Positions 48,142 through 56,637 of a stretch of 64,000 bases of DNA are shown here, piece after piece. The notes under the pieces were generated by a model, which was given only the letters and a program-made list of their open reading frames with translations, was not told the origin of the DNA and ran no database searches. Each line of letters begins with the position of its first letter. Position 1 is the stretch's first letter. The translations under genes were made by a program, and so were the position numbers. Source of the DNA: Helicobacter sp. NHP19-012 (GTDB taxonomy: Bacteria > Campylobacterota > Campylobacteria > Campylobacterales > Helicobacteraceae); contig NZ_AP024819.1 of assembly GCF_019703325.1 (NCBI RefSeq), positions 744,001-808,000 on the forward strand, read 5' to 3'.

Positions 48142-49898
48142 TGGCTAAGAAAATCATTGTAGACCCGATCACGCGCATTGAGGGGCATTTACGCATTGAG
48201 GTGGTGGTGGATGACAACAATGTTATCACGGACGCTTTTTCCTCCTCCACACTCTTTAGGGGGCTTGAAACCATCATCAAACACCGCGACCCAAGAGATG
48301 CGGGTTTCATCGCGCAACGCATTTGCGGGGTGTGCACCTATTCACACTACAAGGCGGGCATCAGTGCTGTAGAAAATGCTTTGGGCATCACACCCCCCCT
48401 AAATGCCCAACTCGTGCGCTCTTTAATGAACATCGCGCTCTTGTTGCACGATCATGTGGTGCACTTTTACACCCTGCACGGGCTGGATTGGTGCGACCTA
48501 CTAAGTGCGCTTAAAGCCGACCCAAAGAAGGCAAGCCAAGTCGCCTTTCATTACAGCGAATACCCGTTAGGCACAGGGGCAGATGAGCTTAAAGAGGTGC
48601 AAAAGCGTGTGGGCGATTTTGCCAAACAAGGCGCGCTAGGGCCCTTTAACAATGGCTACTATGGGCACAAGACCTACCACTTAAGCTCTGAGCAAAATTT
48701 AATCGTGCTCTCCCATTATTTAAAATTGCTGGCCATCCAACGAGAGGCGGCTAAAATGACCGCCATTTTTGGGGCAAAACAACCGCACCCCCAGAGCTTA
48801 ACCGTGGGCGGGATCACTTCTGTAATGGATGTGTTAGACCCCACGAGGCTAGCCGAGTGGAAAAGCAAATTTGAAACCGTAAGAGACTTTGTCAATCGGG
48901 CTTATTACGCTGACATTGTCATGGCAGCAAGCCAGTTTAACAAAGAGGACAGCGTGTTGCACGGTTGTGGGCTTAAAAACTTCATTGCCTATGAAGAGAT
49001 CTTGCTTAGCCGGGGCAAGCACCTACTAAGCTCGGGAATTGTGCTGGGTGGCGATTTAAACACCCTACATCCCATCAATGAGGACTTGATCAAAGAAGAG
49101 GTGACTCACTCTTGGTATGAATACCACGACACCAAAGAGGTGCAGCTACACCCCTACGATGGGCAGACCAACCCGCACTACACGGGCTTTAAAGATGGCG
49201 AGAGTGTGGGTCTTAGTGGCAAATTGGAAAAAAGCAAGGTGCTAGACCCACATAATAAATACTCGTGGATCAAATCCCCCCGCTACGATGGCATGCCTAT
49301 GGAGGTGGGACCGCTAGCGTCCTTAGCCGTGGGGCTTGCCGCCAAGAATCCCCACACCACTAAAGTGGCGCACCAATTTTTAAAAGACACGGGACTGCCC
49401 ATTGAGGCGATCTTTAGCACGCTGGGGCGCACGGCGGCGCGCTGTTTGGAGGCAAAAATCTTAGTGGATAATGGGTTGCAAACTTGGGATTCTCTAGTGG
49501 AAAATCTCAAATCCGATCAAAGCACTTGCGCCCCCTATGTGATCGACAAGAACAAGGAATACAAAGGGCGTTACATCGGGCAGGTGCCAAGGGGGATGTT
49601 AAGCCACTGGGTGCGGATCAAAAATGGCGTGGTGGAAAATTACCAAGCAGTGGTGCCCTCCACTTGGAACGCGGGGGCTAGAGATTCTAAGGGGCAAAAG
49701 GGACCCTATGAAATGAGCCTCATTGGCACAAAACTCGCCGATTTAACCCAGCCACTAGAAATCATCCGCACGATCCACTCATTTGATCCTTGCATCGCCT
49801 GCTCGGTGCATGTGATGGATTGCAAGGGACAGGATTTTGGGGAGTTTAGGGTCGATCCTAGCTTTGCCCGTTTTGACAAGGGGGGACAACATGGATAG
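48141..49898 (+). CDS. hydB: Uptake [NiFe]-hydrogenase large subunit HydB
   Basis: Carries the Ni-Fe active site. 585 residues. The N-terminal ligand motif RICGVCTYSHY and the C-terminal DPCIACSVHVMD give the four nickel-binding cysteines; the C-terminal stretch after the histidine (VMDCKGQDFGEFRVDPSFAR) is the part normally cut off by the maturation protease after insertion of nickel. Other family motifs: DPITRIEGH at residues 7-15 and RTAARCLEA. The hydrogenase is exported with HydA by the Tat system as a pair. Overlaps hydC by 8 bp. Confidence 0.97.
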   Translation: MAKKIIVDPITRIEGHLRIEVVVDDNNVITDAFSSSTLFRGLETIIKHRDPRDAGFIAQRICGVCTYSHYKAGISAVENALGITPPLNAQLVRSLMNIALLLHDHVVHFYTLHGLDWCDLLSALKADPKKASQVAFHYSEYPLGTGADELKEVQKRVGDFAKQGALGPFNNGYYGHKTYHLSSEQNLIVLSHYLKLLAIQREAAKMTAIFGAKQPHPQSLTVGGITSVMDVLDPTRLAEWKSKFETVRDFVNRAYYADIVMAASQFNKEDSVLHGCGLKNFIAYEEILLSRGKHLLSSGIVLGGDLNTLHPINEDLIKEEVTHSWYEYHDTKEVQLHPYDGQTNPHYTGFKDGESVGLSGKLEKSKVLDPHNKYSWIKSPRYDGMPMEVGPLASLAVGLAAKNPHTTKVAHQFLKDTGLPIEAIFSTLGRTAARCLEAKILVDNGLQTWDSLVENLKSDQSTCAPYVIDKNKEYKGRYIGQVPRGMLSHWVRIKNGVVENYQAVVPSTWNAGARDSKGQKGPYEMSLIGTKLADLTQPLEIIRTIHSFDPCIACSVHVMDCKGQDFGEFRVDPSFARFDKGGQHG

Positions 49899-50559
49899 TT
49901 ACCACAAAACACAAGAGTTTAGCGGACTGGTGCGCTTGTTCCACTGGATTCGGGCGTTGGCAATTTTTGCCTTAATGGGCACAGGCTTTTACATCGCCTA
50001 CCCTTTCTTAGCCCCCCACTCGAGCGTGTATAAGCACATGGATTTGTTGCAAGCCTACATTAGAAGCACCCACACCATGCTAGGCTTTATCCTCATCGCT
50101 ATTTGTCTTTTCCGCTTTTATTTGTTCTTTTTTGATCGTAAAAGCCGTGATGAGCGCGTGGCGGTGAAAAATGTCGGCAGTGTGGGGGCGTGGATTTCTC
50201 AGCTCAAGGTCTATTTTTGGCTAGGCAAGCCCCAACACACGCAAGGGGCTTACAACCCCATGCAATTCATGGCCTACTTCACCCTTTGCGTCTTGCTGGT
50301 GCTTGTGATTTTAAGCGGCTTGGTGCTGTATTACAATGTTTACCACTTGGGGCTAGGTGGGGTGTTGGAGTCTTTGTTTAAGTGGTTTGAAGTGCTGTGC
50401 GGGGGGCTGTCTAATGTGCGCTACCTGCACCACTTGGCCACTTGGGGCATTTGTCTATTCATCCCCGTGCACATTTATATGGTTGTTTTCCACTCCATTA
50501 AATTCCCCGATGGCGGGGCGGATGTGATGGTGAGCGGCATCCGCTATGTGAAAGATTAG
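49891..50559 (+). CDS. hydC: Hydrogenase cytochrome b subunit HydC
   Basis: Membrane cytochrome b that passes electrons from HydA to the menaquinone pool. 222 residues with four membrane helices and haem-ligand histidines in FHWIRALAIF, STHTMLGFILIA, LHHLATWGICLFIPVHIYMV and VVFHSIKFPDGG. The ATG at 49891 has AAGGGGGG upstream; the longer frame from 49837 lies inside hydB and has no ribosome site. Order hydABC is as in H. pylori. Confidence 0.94.
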   Translation: MDSYHKTQEFSGLVRLFHWIRALAIFALMGTGFYIAYPFLAPHSSVYKHMDLLQAYIRSTHTMLGFILIAICLFRFYLFFFDRKSRDERVAVKNVGSVGAWISQLKVYFWLGKPQHTQGAYNPMQFMAYFTLCVLLVLVILSGLVLYYNVYHLGLGGVLESLFKWFEVLCGGLSNVRYLHHLATWGICLFIPVHIYMVVFHSIKFPDGGADVMVSGIRYVKD

Positions 50560-50560
50560 C

Positions 50561-51100
50561 CTGAAAATCTTGGTGCTTGGGATCGGCAACATTCTCCTTG
50601 GCGATGAGGGGGTGGGGGTGCATTTGTGTAACCAACTGCAACACAATTACACCTTTAGCGGACAGGACCTAGATTTTATGGATGGGGGCACGATGGCGCA
50701 GGCGTTGATCCCCTGGATTGTGGAATACGATCAAATTTTGCTCTTAGATTGTGTGAGTGTGGCGGGGGCAGGCGTGGGCGAGGTGTTTTGCTTTGACTTT
50801 GAAAATATCCCCTCTAACATCACTTGGGCGGGCAGCGCACACGAAGTAGAAATGCTACAAACCTTGAAACTCACCGCCTTAATGGGCGACCTGCCCCCCA
50901 CGACCATCATCGGGCTGATTCCCAAGATTGTTCCAGACAACACGACCTTTAACTTGAGCCCGGCCATGCTAGAAGGCGCACAGACCGCTAAGGCCAAAGC
51001 CCTAGAGATTTTGCAAGCGTGGGGCGTTACAGCCACGCCAAAACCCGCACCTTTAGATTTACAAGGAATCGCCAACAACTCTTATAGGATCGCTCTATGA
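50561..51100 (+). CDS. hydD: Hydrogenase maturation protease HydD
   Basis: Endopeptidase that trims the HydB C-terminus after nickel insertion. About 179 residues with LGIGNILLGDEGVGVHL at the start (Glu/Asp nickel ligand), DGGTMAQALIP, and the histidine in GSAHEVEM. The N-terminus in H. pylori reads MKILVLGIGN. Here the matching codon is CTG at 50561 (CTG AAA ATC TTG GTG), 1 bp after the hydC stop. The first standard start in frame is TTG at 50570, which would lose the first residues of the first beta strand. I favour the CTG, but the call is uncertain. There is an overlap of 4 bp with hydE. Confidence 0.9.
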   Translation: MKILVLGIGNILLGDEGVGVHLCNQLQHNYTFSGQDLDFMDGGTMAQALIPWIVEYDQILLLDCVSVAGAGVGEVFCFDFENIPSNITWAGSAHEVEMLQTLKLTALMGDLPPTTIIGLIPKIVPDNTTFNLSPAMLEGAQTAKAKALEILQAWGVTATPKPAPLDLQGIANNSYRIAL

Positions 51101-52623
51101 CAACCTTTGCGTTTAAATTTAAATCTACCGGCACAACCGAACTAGCCCCCTTGTTCATGGATTTTATGGCGCACCATGCGCACGCTCAGGGGCTGCCTTA
51201 TGCCACGAGCAAAGAGGTCTTTTATCTAAAAGCTCCCCTTAAAAAGGCAGAGAACTTTGCCACAGAACTAAGCCAACGCCTGCCCCTAGCCTTTAGCTTT
51301 AGTTTTACGGGCATAGAAGTGGCTAAAGAGGCCTTGAAGTGGCAAGAGCAAGAAGTTGCCTGCCCGCCCATTGACATCAGCCATGCTAAGGATTTTTTAG
51401 ACCCCACGCACAAGGACTTTTGCGCCCCCAAAGCCCACTTCAAGAGCCTAAGCTATCATAACCAAGAGCTGACAACCCCCGCAAAGGTGCAAGAAGCCAT
51501 GCAAAAGGCGGTGCAGGCCCTGCAAGTGGGGGAGCTCGTGGTGCAAACTTCTAGGGGGGTTATCGCCCTTTCGCCCAAGCCACAAAATAATTCCAGCGTG
51601 CTGTTCATGGATTTAGCCAGCGTGTTGTCGGTAACAAGGCTAGAGCCTAAGAGCGCGCAGGTGCTGTGTGTCTATGAAAAGCCCACTATCTGCACTGCGC
51701 TTAAAGAGGTCTTTGTTAAAGAATTTGGGCGTTTAGAAATAGATGCCCTCTTGCCCTATGATTTAGGGCTAGCCTTGTTAGCGCATTTTGCCCTAGAAAA
51801 GGGTTTATCCTATCTCTTTTTAAGCAAAGCCCCCCAAAGCATCCCCACTTTTACCTATGTGTGTAAAGCTCCAAGCACGCCAGAGCAGACCTACAGCGTG
51901 GCGCAAAATGGCCTCATGCTCGCTCACAAGCGCACCCCCGCCAAGGACACCCTAGACTTTATCCAACAAGAAGCTCCCAAGAGCCCGCATTTACTCATTT
52001 ATTTAAACTTTGAGCGCCCTAGCTGCTTTTGGGTGTATCAAGAGGGCTACAAGCAGCTTTTAAGCGTGGAGCAAGAAACCCACCCACAAGCCCTACTCGC
52101 ACAGCTGCAAAGCAATGCCAAGGGGCGTAAACTTTACGCCAACTACAAGCAAGCCTTCCCTAATCTGTGCGCAAGCTTAGAGCAAGCCCCCATTACACCA
52201 CCAAGCAGTAATCTTTTAGACTTTTTGGCCGGGCTCTTGCAGGTTTTGGGCTTTAGCCAGACCCACAACACGCATGCCATTTTTAAGCTAGCCACAAGCT
52301 TTTTACGCAACAAGGGCCCACGGGTGGATTTTAAACTCACCAAAGAACCCTTAAGCCTAAACCCCTCCCCCACGCTTAAAAGCGCGGTGAGCTACACGCT
52401 AGGGGGCACAGACGCACCCACCATGTGCTTTGGGATTTTAGATTCCCTAGCCGAGTTCTTGGGCAATGTCATTTACGATGCGCACACCAAGTTTAGTTGT
52501 AACCAAGTGTATCTATGTGGCGAGGTGTTTTTACAAAAGGTCTTTTTAGATTTGTGTTTGCAGTATTTCCCCAAAGAATGCCCGGCCCTTTTCCCCACAA
52601 ACGCCATGGATTACACGTGTTAA
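51097..52623 (+). CDS. hydE: Hydrogenase operon protein HydE
   Basis: 508 residues, last gene of the operon, overlapping hydD in an ATGA junction. It corresponds in position and size to HydE of H. pylori, a protein needed for hydrogenase activity with relatives of HypF-like carbamoyltransferase domains; motifs are weak here. The N-terminus (FKSTGTTELAPLFMDFMAHH) looks like an acylphosphatase-like fold, and the end includes SYTLGGTDAPTMCFGILDSL and NQVYLCGEVFLQKVFLDLCL. No zinc fingers of the HypF type are seen. Exact activity unknown. Confidence 0.85.
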   Translation: MTTFAFKFKSTGTTELAPLFMDFMAHHAHAQGLPYATSKEVFYLKAPLKKAENFATELSQRLPLAFSFSFTGIEVAKEALKWQEQEVACPPIDISHAKDFLDPTHKDFCAPKAHFKSLSYHNQELTTPAKVQEAMQKAVQALQVGELVVQTSRGVIALSPKPQNNSSVLFMDLASVLSVTRLEPKSAQVLCVYEKPTICTALKEVFVKEFGRLEIDALLPYDLGLALLAHFALEKGLSYLFLSKAPQSIPTFTYVCKAPSTPEQTYSVAQNGLMLAHKRTPAKDTLDFIQQEAPKSPHLLIYLNFERPSCFWVYQEGYKQLLSVEQETHPQALLAQLQSNAKGRKLYANYKQAFPNLCASLEQAPITPPSSNLLDFLAGLLQVLGFSQTHNTHAIFKLATSFLRNKGPRVDFKLTKEPLSLNPSPTLKSAVSYTLGGTDAPTMCFGILDSLAEFLGNVIYDAHTKFSCNQVYLCGEVFLQKVFLDLCLQYFPKECPALFPTNAMDYTC

Positions 52624-52860
52624 CGCCCAGTAGCCGCATTTTTGTCGCCGGGCATCGGGGGCTAGTGGGGCGCGCCAAGGATTGATATCGTCAACGGGGA
52701 TCTAGGCACATTGAATTGCCTGAAACTGAACGCTACAAACAGCCCAGATGATGTTAAAGATCGCATCGATCCCCACCACATGGACAGTATGTCCACTTTT
52801 ATCGTTTTATCGTTGTCAAGGTCAAACACACTCGGTTAGCCGCTGTAGTATTAGCAAAAT
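52624..52860 (+). pseudogene. Relic of an NAD-dependent epimerase (GDP-fucose synthase-like)
   Basis: Directly after hydE the frame reads SSRIFVAGHRGLVGRA. GHRGLVG is the nucleotide-binding signature of GDP-L-fucose synthase. After a frameshift ELNATNSPDDVKDRI and HHMDSM follow at the spacing expected for that family. There are stops after GRAKD and no further core motif. A dead fragment about 80 codons long. The following 330 bp to the next gene hold nothing I recognise. Confidence 0.4.
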
Positions 52861-53194
52861 TGCTGTGTCTATAGTCAAAAATCCATAGTAGCGCAGGCTA
52901 AACATTCTAAGATATTCAACTAAATATGGACCAATATGATCTAGTTACACCAATAACATGGTTTATTGCCCTATGCTTCATCTGGCCATTAACACCGAAA
53001 GTCCACACCGCCTTACATGACCTAGGACACACTTGATTTACTACCCTAGCTGCGGACTTACACCAGTCCACAAGCCCGGCTATGCTAAAACTTGGTTTAA
53101 TACACACTTTGAGATTTTCTATCAGTATTAAAGAACACACTAAGGGAATTTTGCTAGCATGGAGGGTTAGGATTTAGTCACCAAAGGAGTGCGC

Positions 53195-54154
53195 ATGCTG
53201 TTTGGGATCATTGGGGTGGGGGGTTTCATTGCGCCCAAGCACCTGAAGGCTATCTATGAAACCGGGCATATCTTAGATTGCGCCACGGATGTCCACGACA
53301 GCGTAGGGGTTTTGGATCGATACTACTTAGACTGTGAGTTTTTCACAAGCCTAGAAGACCTGCACCAATACTTACAGGACTGCAAAGTTGCAGGGAAGTT
53401 TTTGGACTTTATGGTGATTTGCACACCCAATTATTTGCACTTTGAACACATCGAATTTGCCCTAAACCATGGAATCAATGTTATTTGTGAAAAGCCTTTA
53501 GTGCTAGACCCTAGCGAGCTTGATGAAATCCGTAATTTGGAAACAAAATACAATAAACGGGTGTTCAACATCATGCAGCTACGCCTACACCCTAATGTCA
53601 TTGACCTTAAAAAAAGTGTCCAAGCCACACTTGTAGACGATCCGGATAAAATCTATAACATCTCTTTGACTTATTTGATCTTGCGGGGCAAATGGTATTT
53701 TAACTCATGGAAGGGCGATGAGGAGCGCAGCGGTGGGCTGGCTTTAAACCTTTGTATCCATTTCTTAGACATTTTATTAGACATTTTTGGGGAGGTTGTG
53801 GATTTTGCGGTGCATGTGCACGAACACGATTGCATCGGTGGGGTTTTGAATTTGAAGCACGCCCATGTATCGTGGTTTCTCTCCATTAATCCGGCAAAAT
53901 TAGGCTTGCACCGCGACAACTCTTATCGGGCTTTGGTGCTAGAGGGGCAAGAGATCAGTTTTGGCCATGGGTTAGAGAAGGAGAATTTGTATATTAAAAG
54001 TTACCAAGAAATCATCAGCGGAAATAGACTAGGATTGGAGGATGTCCGCCCCGCCTTAGAGTTAGCTGATGACATCAGACATGCGAACTTAGCAAACTCA
54101 GATGAAGAGTGCCACCCGCTTTGCCATAAAGCCGCTTGTAACCACCACAACTAA
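53195..54154 (+). CDS. Gfo/Idh/MocA-family sugar oxidoreductase
   Basis: 319 residues. Rossmann start FGIIGVGGFIAPKHLKAI, the family signature CEKPLVLDPSELDEI near residue 108, and the C-terminal domain with GGLALNLCIHFLDILLDIFG, whose GxxxDxxxHxxDxxxW-like histidine is present (NLCIHFLD). Closest to WbpB/WlbA-type enzymes that oxidise UDP-GlcNAc-uronic acid to a 3-keto sugar for surface polysaccharide, judged from RLHPNVIDLKK and the overall pattern. ATG at 53195 has AAAGGAG 5 bp before it; a GTG two codons earlier lies in that site. 3 to 10 bp ahead of gatC, so probably co-transcribed. Confidence 0.88.
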   Translation: MLFGIIGVGGFIAPKHLKAIYETGHILDCATDVHDSVGVLDRYYLDCEFFTSLEDLHQYLQDCKVAGKFLDFMVICTPNYLHFEHIEFALNHGINVICEKPLVLDPSELDEIRNLETKYNKRVFNIMQLRLHPNVIDLKKSVQATLVDDPDKIYNISLTYLILRGKWYFNSWKGDEERSGGLALNLCIHFLDILLDIFGEVVDFAVHVHEHDCIGGVLNLKHAHVSWFLSINPAKLGLHRDNSYRALVLEGQEISFGHGLEKENLYIKSYQEIISGNRLGLEDVRPALELADDIRHANLANSDEECHPLCHKAACNHHN

Positions 54155-54163
54155 AGGATGAAT

Positions 54164-54448
54164 ATGCAAATTGACGACACACTTTTAGAAAAGCTCGCTA
54201 CGCTTTCTATGCTAGAGATTGCCCCCGGTGACTATGAAAGTCTTAGAGGGCACTTAAAAGAAGTGTTGGACTTCGTGGATAGCTTAAACGAAATGGACTT
54301 AGGGGGTGTGCAATTTACAAATAACCAACAAGCCCCCCTAAGAGAAGATAAAGTCATACATAACCCTCAAATCCCTAAGGATTTATTAAAATATGCTCCA
54401 AAGACACAGGATGGCTATTTTATTGTGCCTAAAATCATAGAAGCCTAG
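54164..54448 (+). CDS. gatC: Glu-tRNA(Gln)/Asp-tRNA(Asn) amidotransferase subunit C
   Basis: 94 residues. Small subunit that stabilises GatA with GatB in the conversion of mischarged Glu-tRNA(Gln) and Asp-tRNA(Asn). Family start MQIDDTLLEKLATLSMLEIA, then LKEVLDFVDSLNEMD and the C-terminal PLREDKVIHN...FIVPKIIEA. The ATG at 54164 is chosen because AAAGGA lies 5 bp upstream; an ATG at 54158 overlaps that site. Helicobacter lacks GlnRS-type direct charging for glutamine, so the complex is essential. Confidence 0.95.
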   Translation: MQIDDTLLEKLATLSMLEIAPGDYESLRGHLKEVLDFVDSLNEMDLGGVQFTNNQQAPLREDKVIHNPQIPKDLLKYAPKTQDGYFIVPKIIEA

Positions 54449-55638
54449 GGGTGTTTTTTCAACACGGCGTAACTTGCCACGATTTTGTCGTGGTAGTATA
54501 TTTTTATGTCTGCCCGCCTATCTTGTCGGATTAAATACAAATCCCCCCCAAAGTTAATGCCATAAAATTTGAGTCTAAGTGCCATTTTAGGTGATAGAGT
54601 GTTGATAGTGTTTATTCCCCGCTCTTTAAGTGCGTTGGCTAGTTCTTTAGCGACATAGTGGGTGCGCACAAACTGGTTATATCCCCCCCACAAAAACACG
54701 CTTTCAAGCAAAAGTGTACCAAAAACCAAACTATAGCGGATGCGGTAGTGGTTGCGGAAAACGGGCAAATGCAAACGGATGCTAGAGAGAGCCCTTTGCA
54801 ATAAAATAGGCATGCCAAGCGCACCGTAGCTTAAAAACTCGGGGCTTGGCTCTTGGCGCAAAGAGATCAGCAGGGGTGCACAAAAGCCCACTGCCCCCAC
54901 AAGCCCCACCAAACACTCCTGCTTATGATCTTTCACCACTTGGGCGTATAAGGTGTAGGGGTAATAGATACATAAAAAGGGGGAGTAGAGGACCAGCATT
55001 AAAAACAGCGTGTTTAAGAAAAAGCCTTGCGGAGCACCAATGATGGGCGCAAAGGTGTAGAGATTTACAACAAGGGTTAGACATAAATAAAACCCAAAGA
55101 CCCATTGTTTATATTTTAGGGCGTGGAGCAATAGTCCAATAAGGAGCACTGCACAACTCGCATCTAAAAATGCCGCCAAGCCAGCCAAGAAATAAATCAA
55201 GCATGTGCGGTAAAAAAACAAGCACAAAAAAGAGAGTGTGAGCAATAAACTCACCTTGTCTAGCAAGATCGCCCCTAGTTGGATGCCCGGCAAAAGTGCG
55301 AAGGTAAGTGCTACCAATAGGGGGTCATAGGGTTTTTGGACGCACACTTTTAGGCTCAAAAGATACACTAATGCAATATTACAGCCGTGCAAGAGCAGTC
55401 CAGGCAGGCGCAAGGCCAAATCTCTAGGTAGGCTAGAGTTCTCTACAAAATAATGCAACGCTCTCAGTAGAATGCTGTCTAAGAAAAAATGAGGTGTGCT
55501 AAAATACAGCGAGGCTTCTTTGTAGCCCACGGAGATTTCTAAACTTTTATACACCCCCAAACTTAGGCTAAGAATCACGAGCAACACCAAACCCAAATGG
55601 TAGAGTGTTTTTGGAGTATTTTGGGGCAAATTACTCAA
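54445..55638 (-). CDS. Multispanning membrane protein, GT-C glycosyltransferase-like
   Basis: 397 residues with about eight to ten membrane helices. The first loop after helix 1 (YKEASLYFSTPHFFLDSILL) has acidic residues in the place of the catalytic D/E of ArnT/GT39 lipid-linked sugar transferases. The C-terminal soluble tail (FGGDLYLIRQDRRADIKIYY) is short. The start is TTG at 55638 because no ATG is near. Overlaps the end of gatC by 4 bp on the other strand. A role in surface glycan or lipid A decoration is likely but unproven. Confidence 0.7.
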   Translation of the reverse strand: MSNLPQNTPKTLYHLGLVLLVILSLSLGVYKSLEISVGYKEASLYFSTPHFFLDSILLRALHYFVENSSLPRDLALRLPGLLLHGCNIALVYLLSLKVCVQKPYDPLLVALTFALLPGIQLGAILLDKVSLLLTLSFLCLFFYRTCLIYFLAGLAAFLDASCAVLLIGLLLHALKYKQWVFGFYLCLTLVVNLYTFAPIIGAPQGFFLNTLFLMLVLYSPFLCIYYPYTLYAQVVKDHKQECLVGLVGAVGFCAPLLISLRQEPSPEFLSYGALGMPILLQRALSSIRLHLPVFRNHYRIRYSLVFGTLLLESVFLWGGYNQFVRTHYVAKELANALKERGINTINTLSPKMALRLKFYGINFGGDLYLIRQDRRADIKIYYHDKIVASYAVLKKHP

Positions 55639-55715
55639 GGAGTTTAAAGAAACTTGGGATAAACATAAAAATCCTTAAAAAGTGTGAAACGCCCATTATA
55701 CTCCATAAAAATAAA

Positions 55716-56612
55716 CTATTTTTTATTTTTATGCCCTAGCGTGATCAACAGCCCCGCACCCACCACAAGCGCCATGCCAAGCCCTTCATAAACCCCTAGC
55801 CACGGATCGCCAAGCCACACCCCAAAGAGGGTTCCCCACAATAAACGGGTGTAATCTATAGGCGAAACTAGTCCAGCTGGGGCGCACATGTATGCCTTCG
55901 TTAAAAAATACTGCCCCAAAGTCCCACTAAAGCCCATGCCCATCAAAAGCCACAAATCCCAATGCCACCAAGCTCCATTAAAACGCATAGGGTGATAACC
56001 CGTAGCAAAGGGGGGGATATTTAAAAATAATCCAAATGCACCTATCACGCATAAAAAGAGCGAAAAGACAAAGATCACAAATCCGCTGTCATAGTAGGCT
56101 TTTAGTTTGCTTAAACTCGTATAAGCAATGGCTTTAAACAAGGCACTTAAAACCCCACACAGCACTAAGCCAAAAGTTAAACCACTCGTGTGCGGGTTAG
56201 CGATTAAAAGCACGCCCAAAAGCCCCAACACCCCCGCTAGAGCCAAACGCCAAGTCAAGGGTTCTTTAAACACCAACCACGCGATGAAAATCGCGTAAAT
56301 GGGTGCACTCTGCCCAAAAGCCATCGCCGTGCCTAGGGGCATGGTGTAAATGTTGTAGCACAAAAGCACCATAGCCACCGCCCCCAAGCCCATGCGCCAC
56401 GCTAGGATTTTACCCCCACCCTTTTTATATGCCCTAAATCTAAAGGGTTTGGCAAAGTAAAGCAAGCCCATAAAAACAATCATAAAAAAGGCGCGGTAAA
56501 AAACATTTTCAAGGGGGGAGTAATACTGGCTCGTGATTTTGACAAGAGCATTCATCAGCCCAAAGCTAAAAGCCCCCAAAGCCATGTAAAACAAGCCTTT
56601 TTTGATCTCCAT
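55716..56612 (-). CDS. EamA/DMT-family transporter
   Basis: 298 residues with ten membrane helices in two EamA repeats: first ALGAFSFGLMNALVKITSQY to LLGVLLIANPH, second TFGLVLCGVLSALFKAIAYT to the end. Typical motifs include YRAFFMIVFMGLLYF and PIYAIFIAWLVFKEPLTWRL. RBS AAGGGGG before the ATG. H. pylori has an ortholog. Substrate unknown; members export amino acids, nucleotides or carboxylates. Confidence 0.88.
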   Translation of the reverse strand: MEIKKGLFYMALGAFSFGLMNALVKITSQYYSPLENVFYRAFFMIVFMGLLYFAKPFRFRAYKKGGGKILAWRMGLGAVAMVLLCYNIYTMPLGTAMAFGQSAPIYAIFIAWLVFKEPLTWRLALAGVLGLLGVLLIANPHTSGLTFGLVLCGVLSALFKAIAYTSLSKLKAYYDSGFVIFVFSLFLCVIGAFGLFLNIPPFATGYHPMRFNGAWWHWDLWLLMGMGFSGTLGQYFLTKAYMCAPAGLVSPIDYTRLLWGTLFGVWLGDPWLGVYEGLGMALVVGAGLLITLGHKNKK

Positions 56613-56637
56613 AATGCCCCCTTAAATGAAAGGAGCA

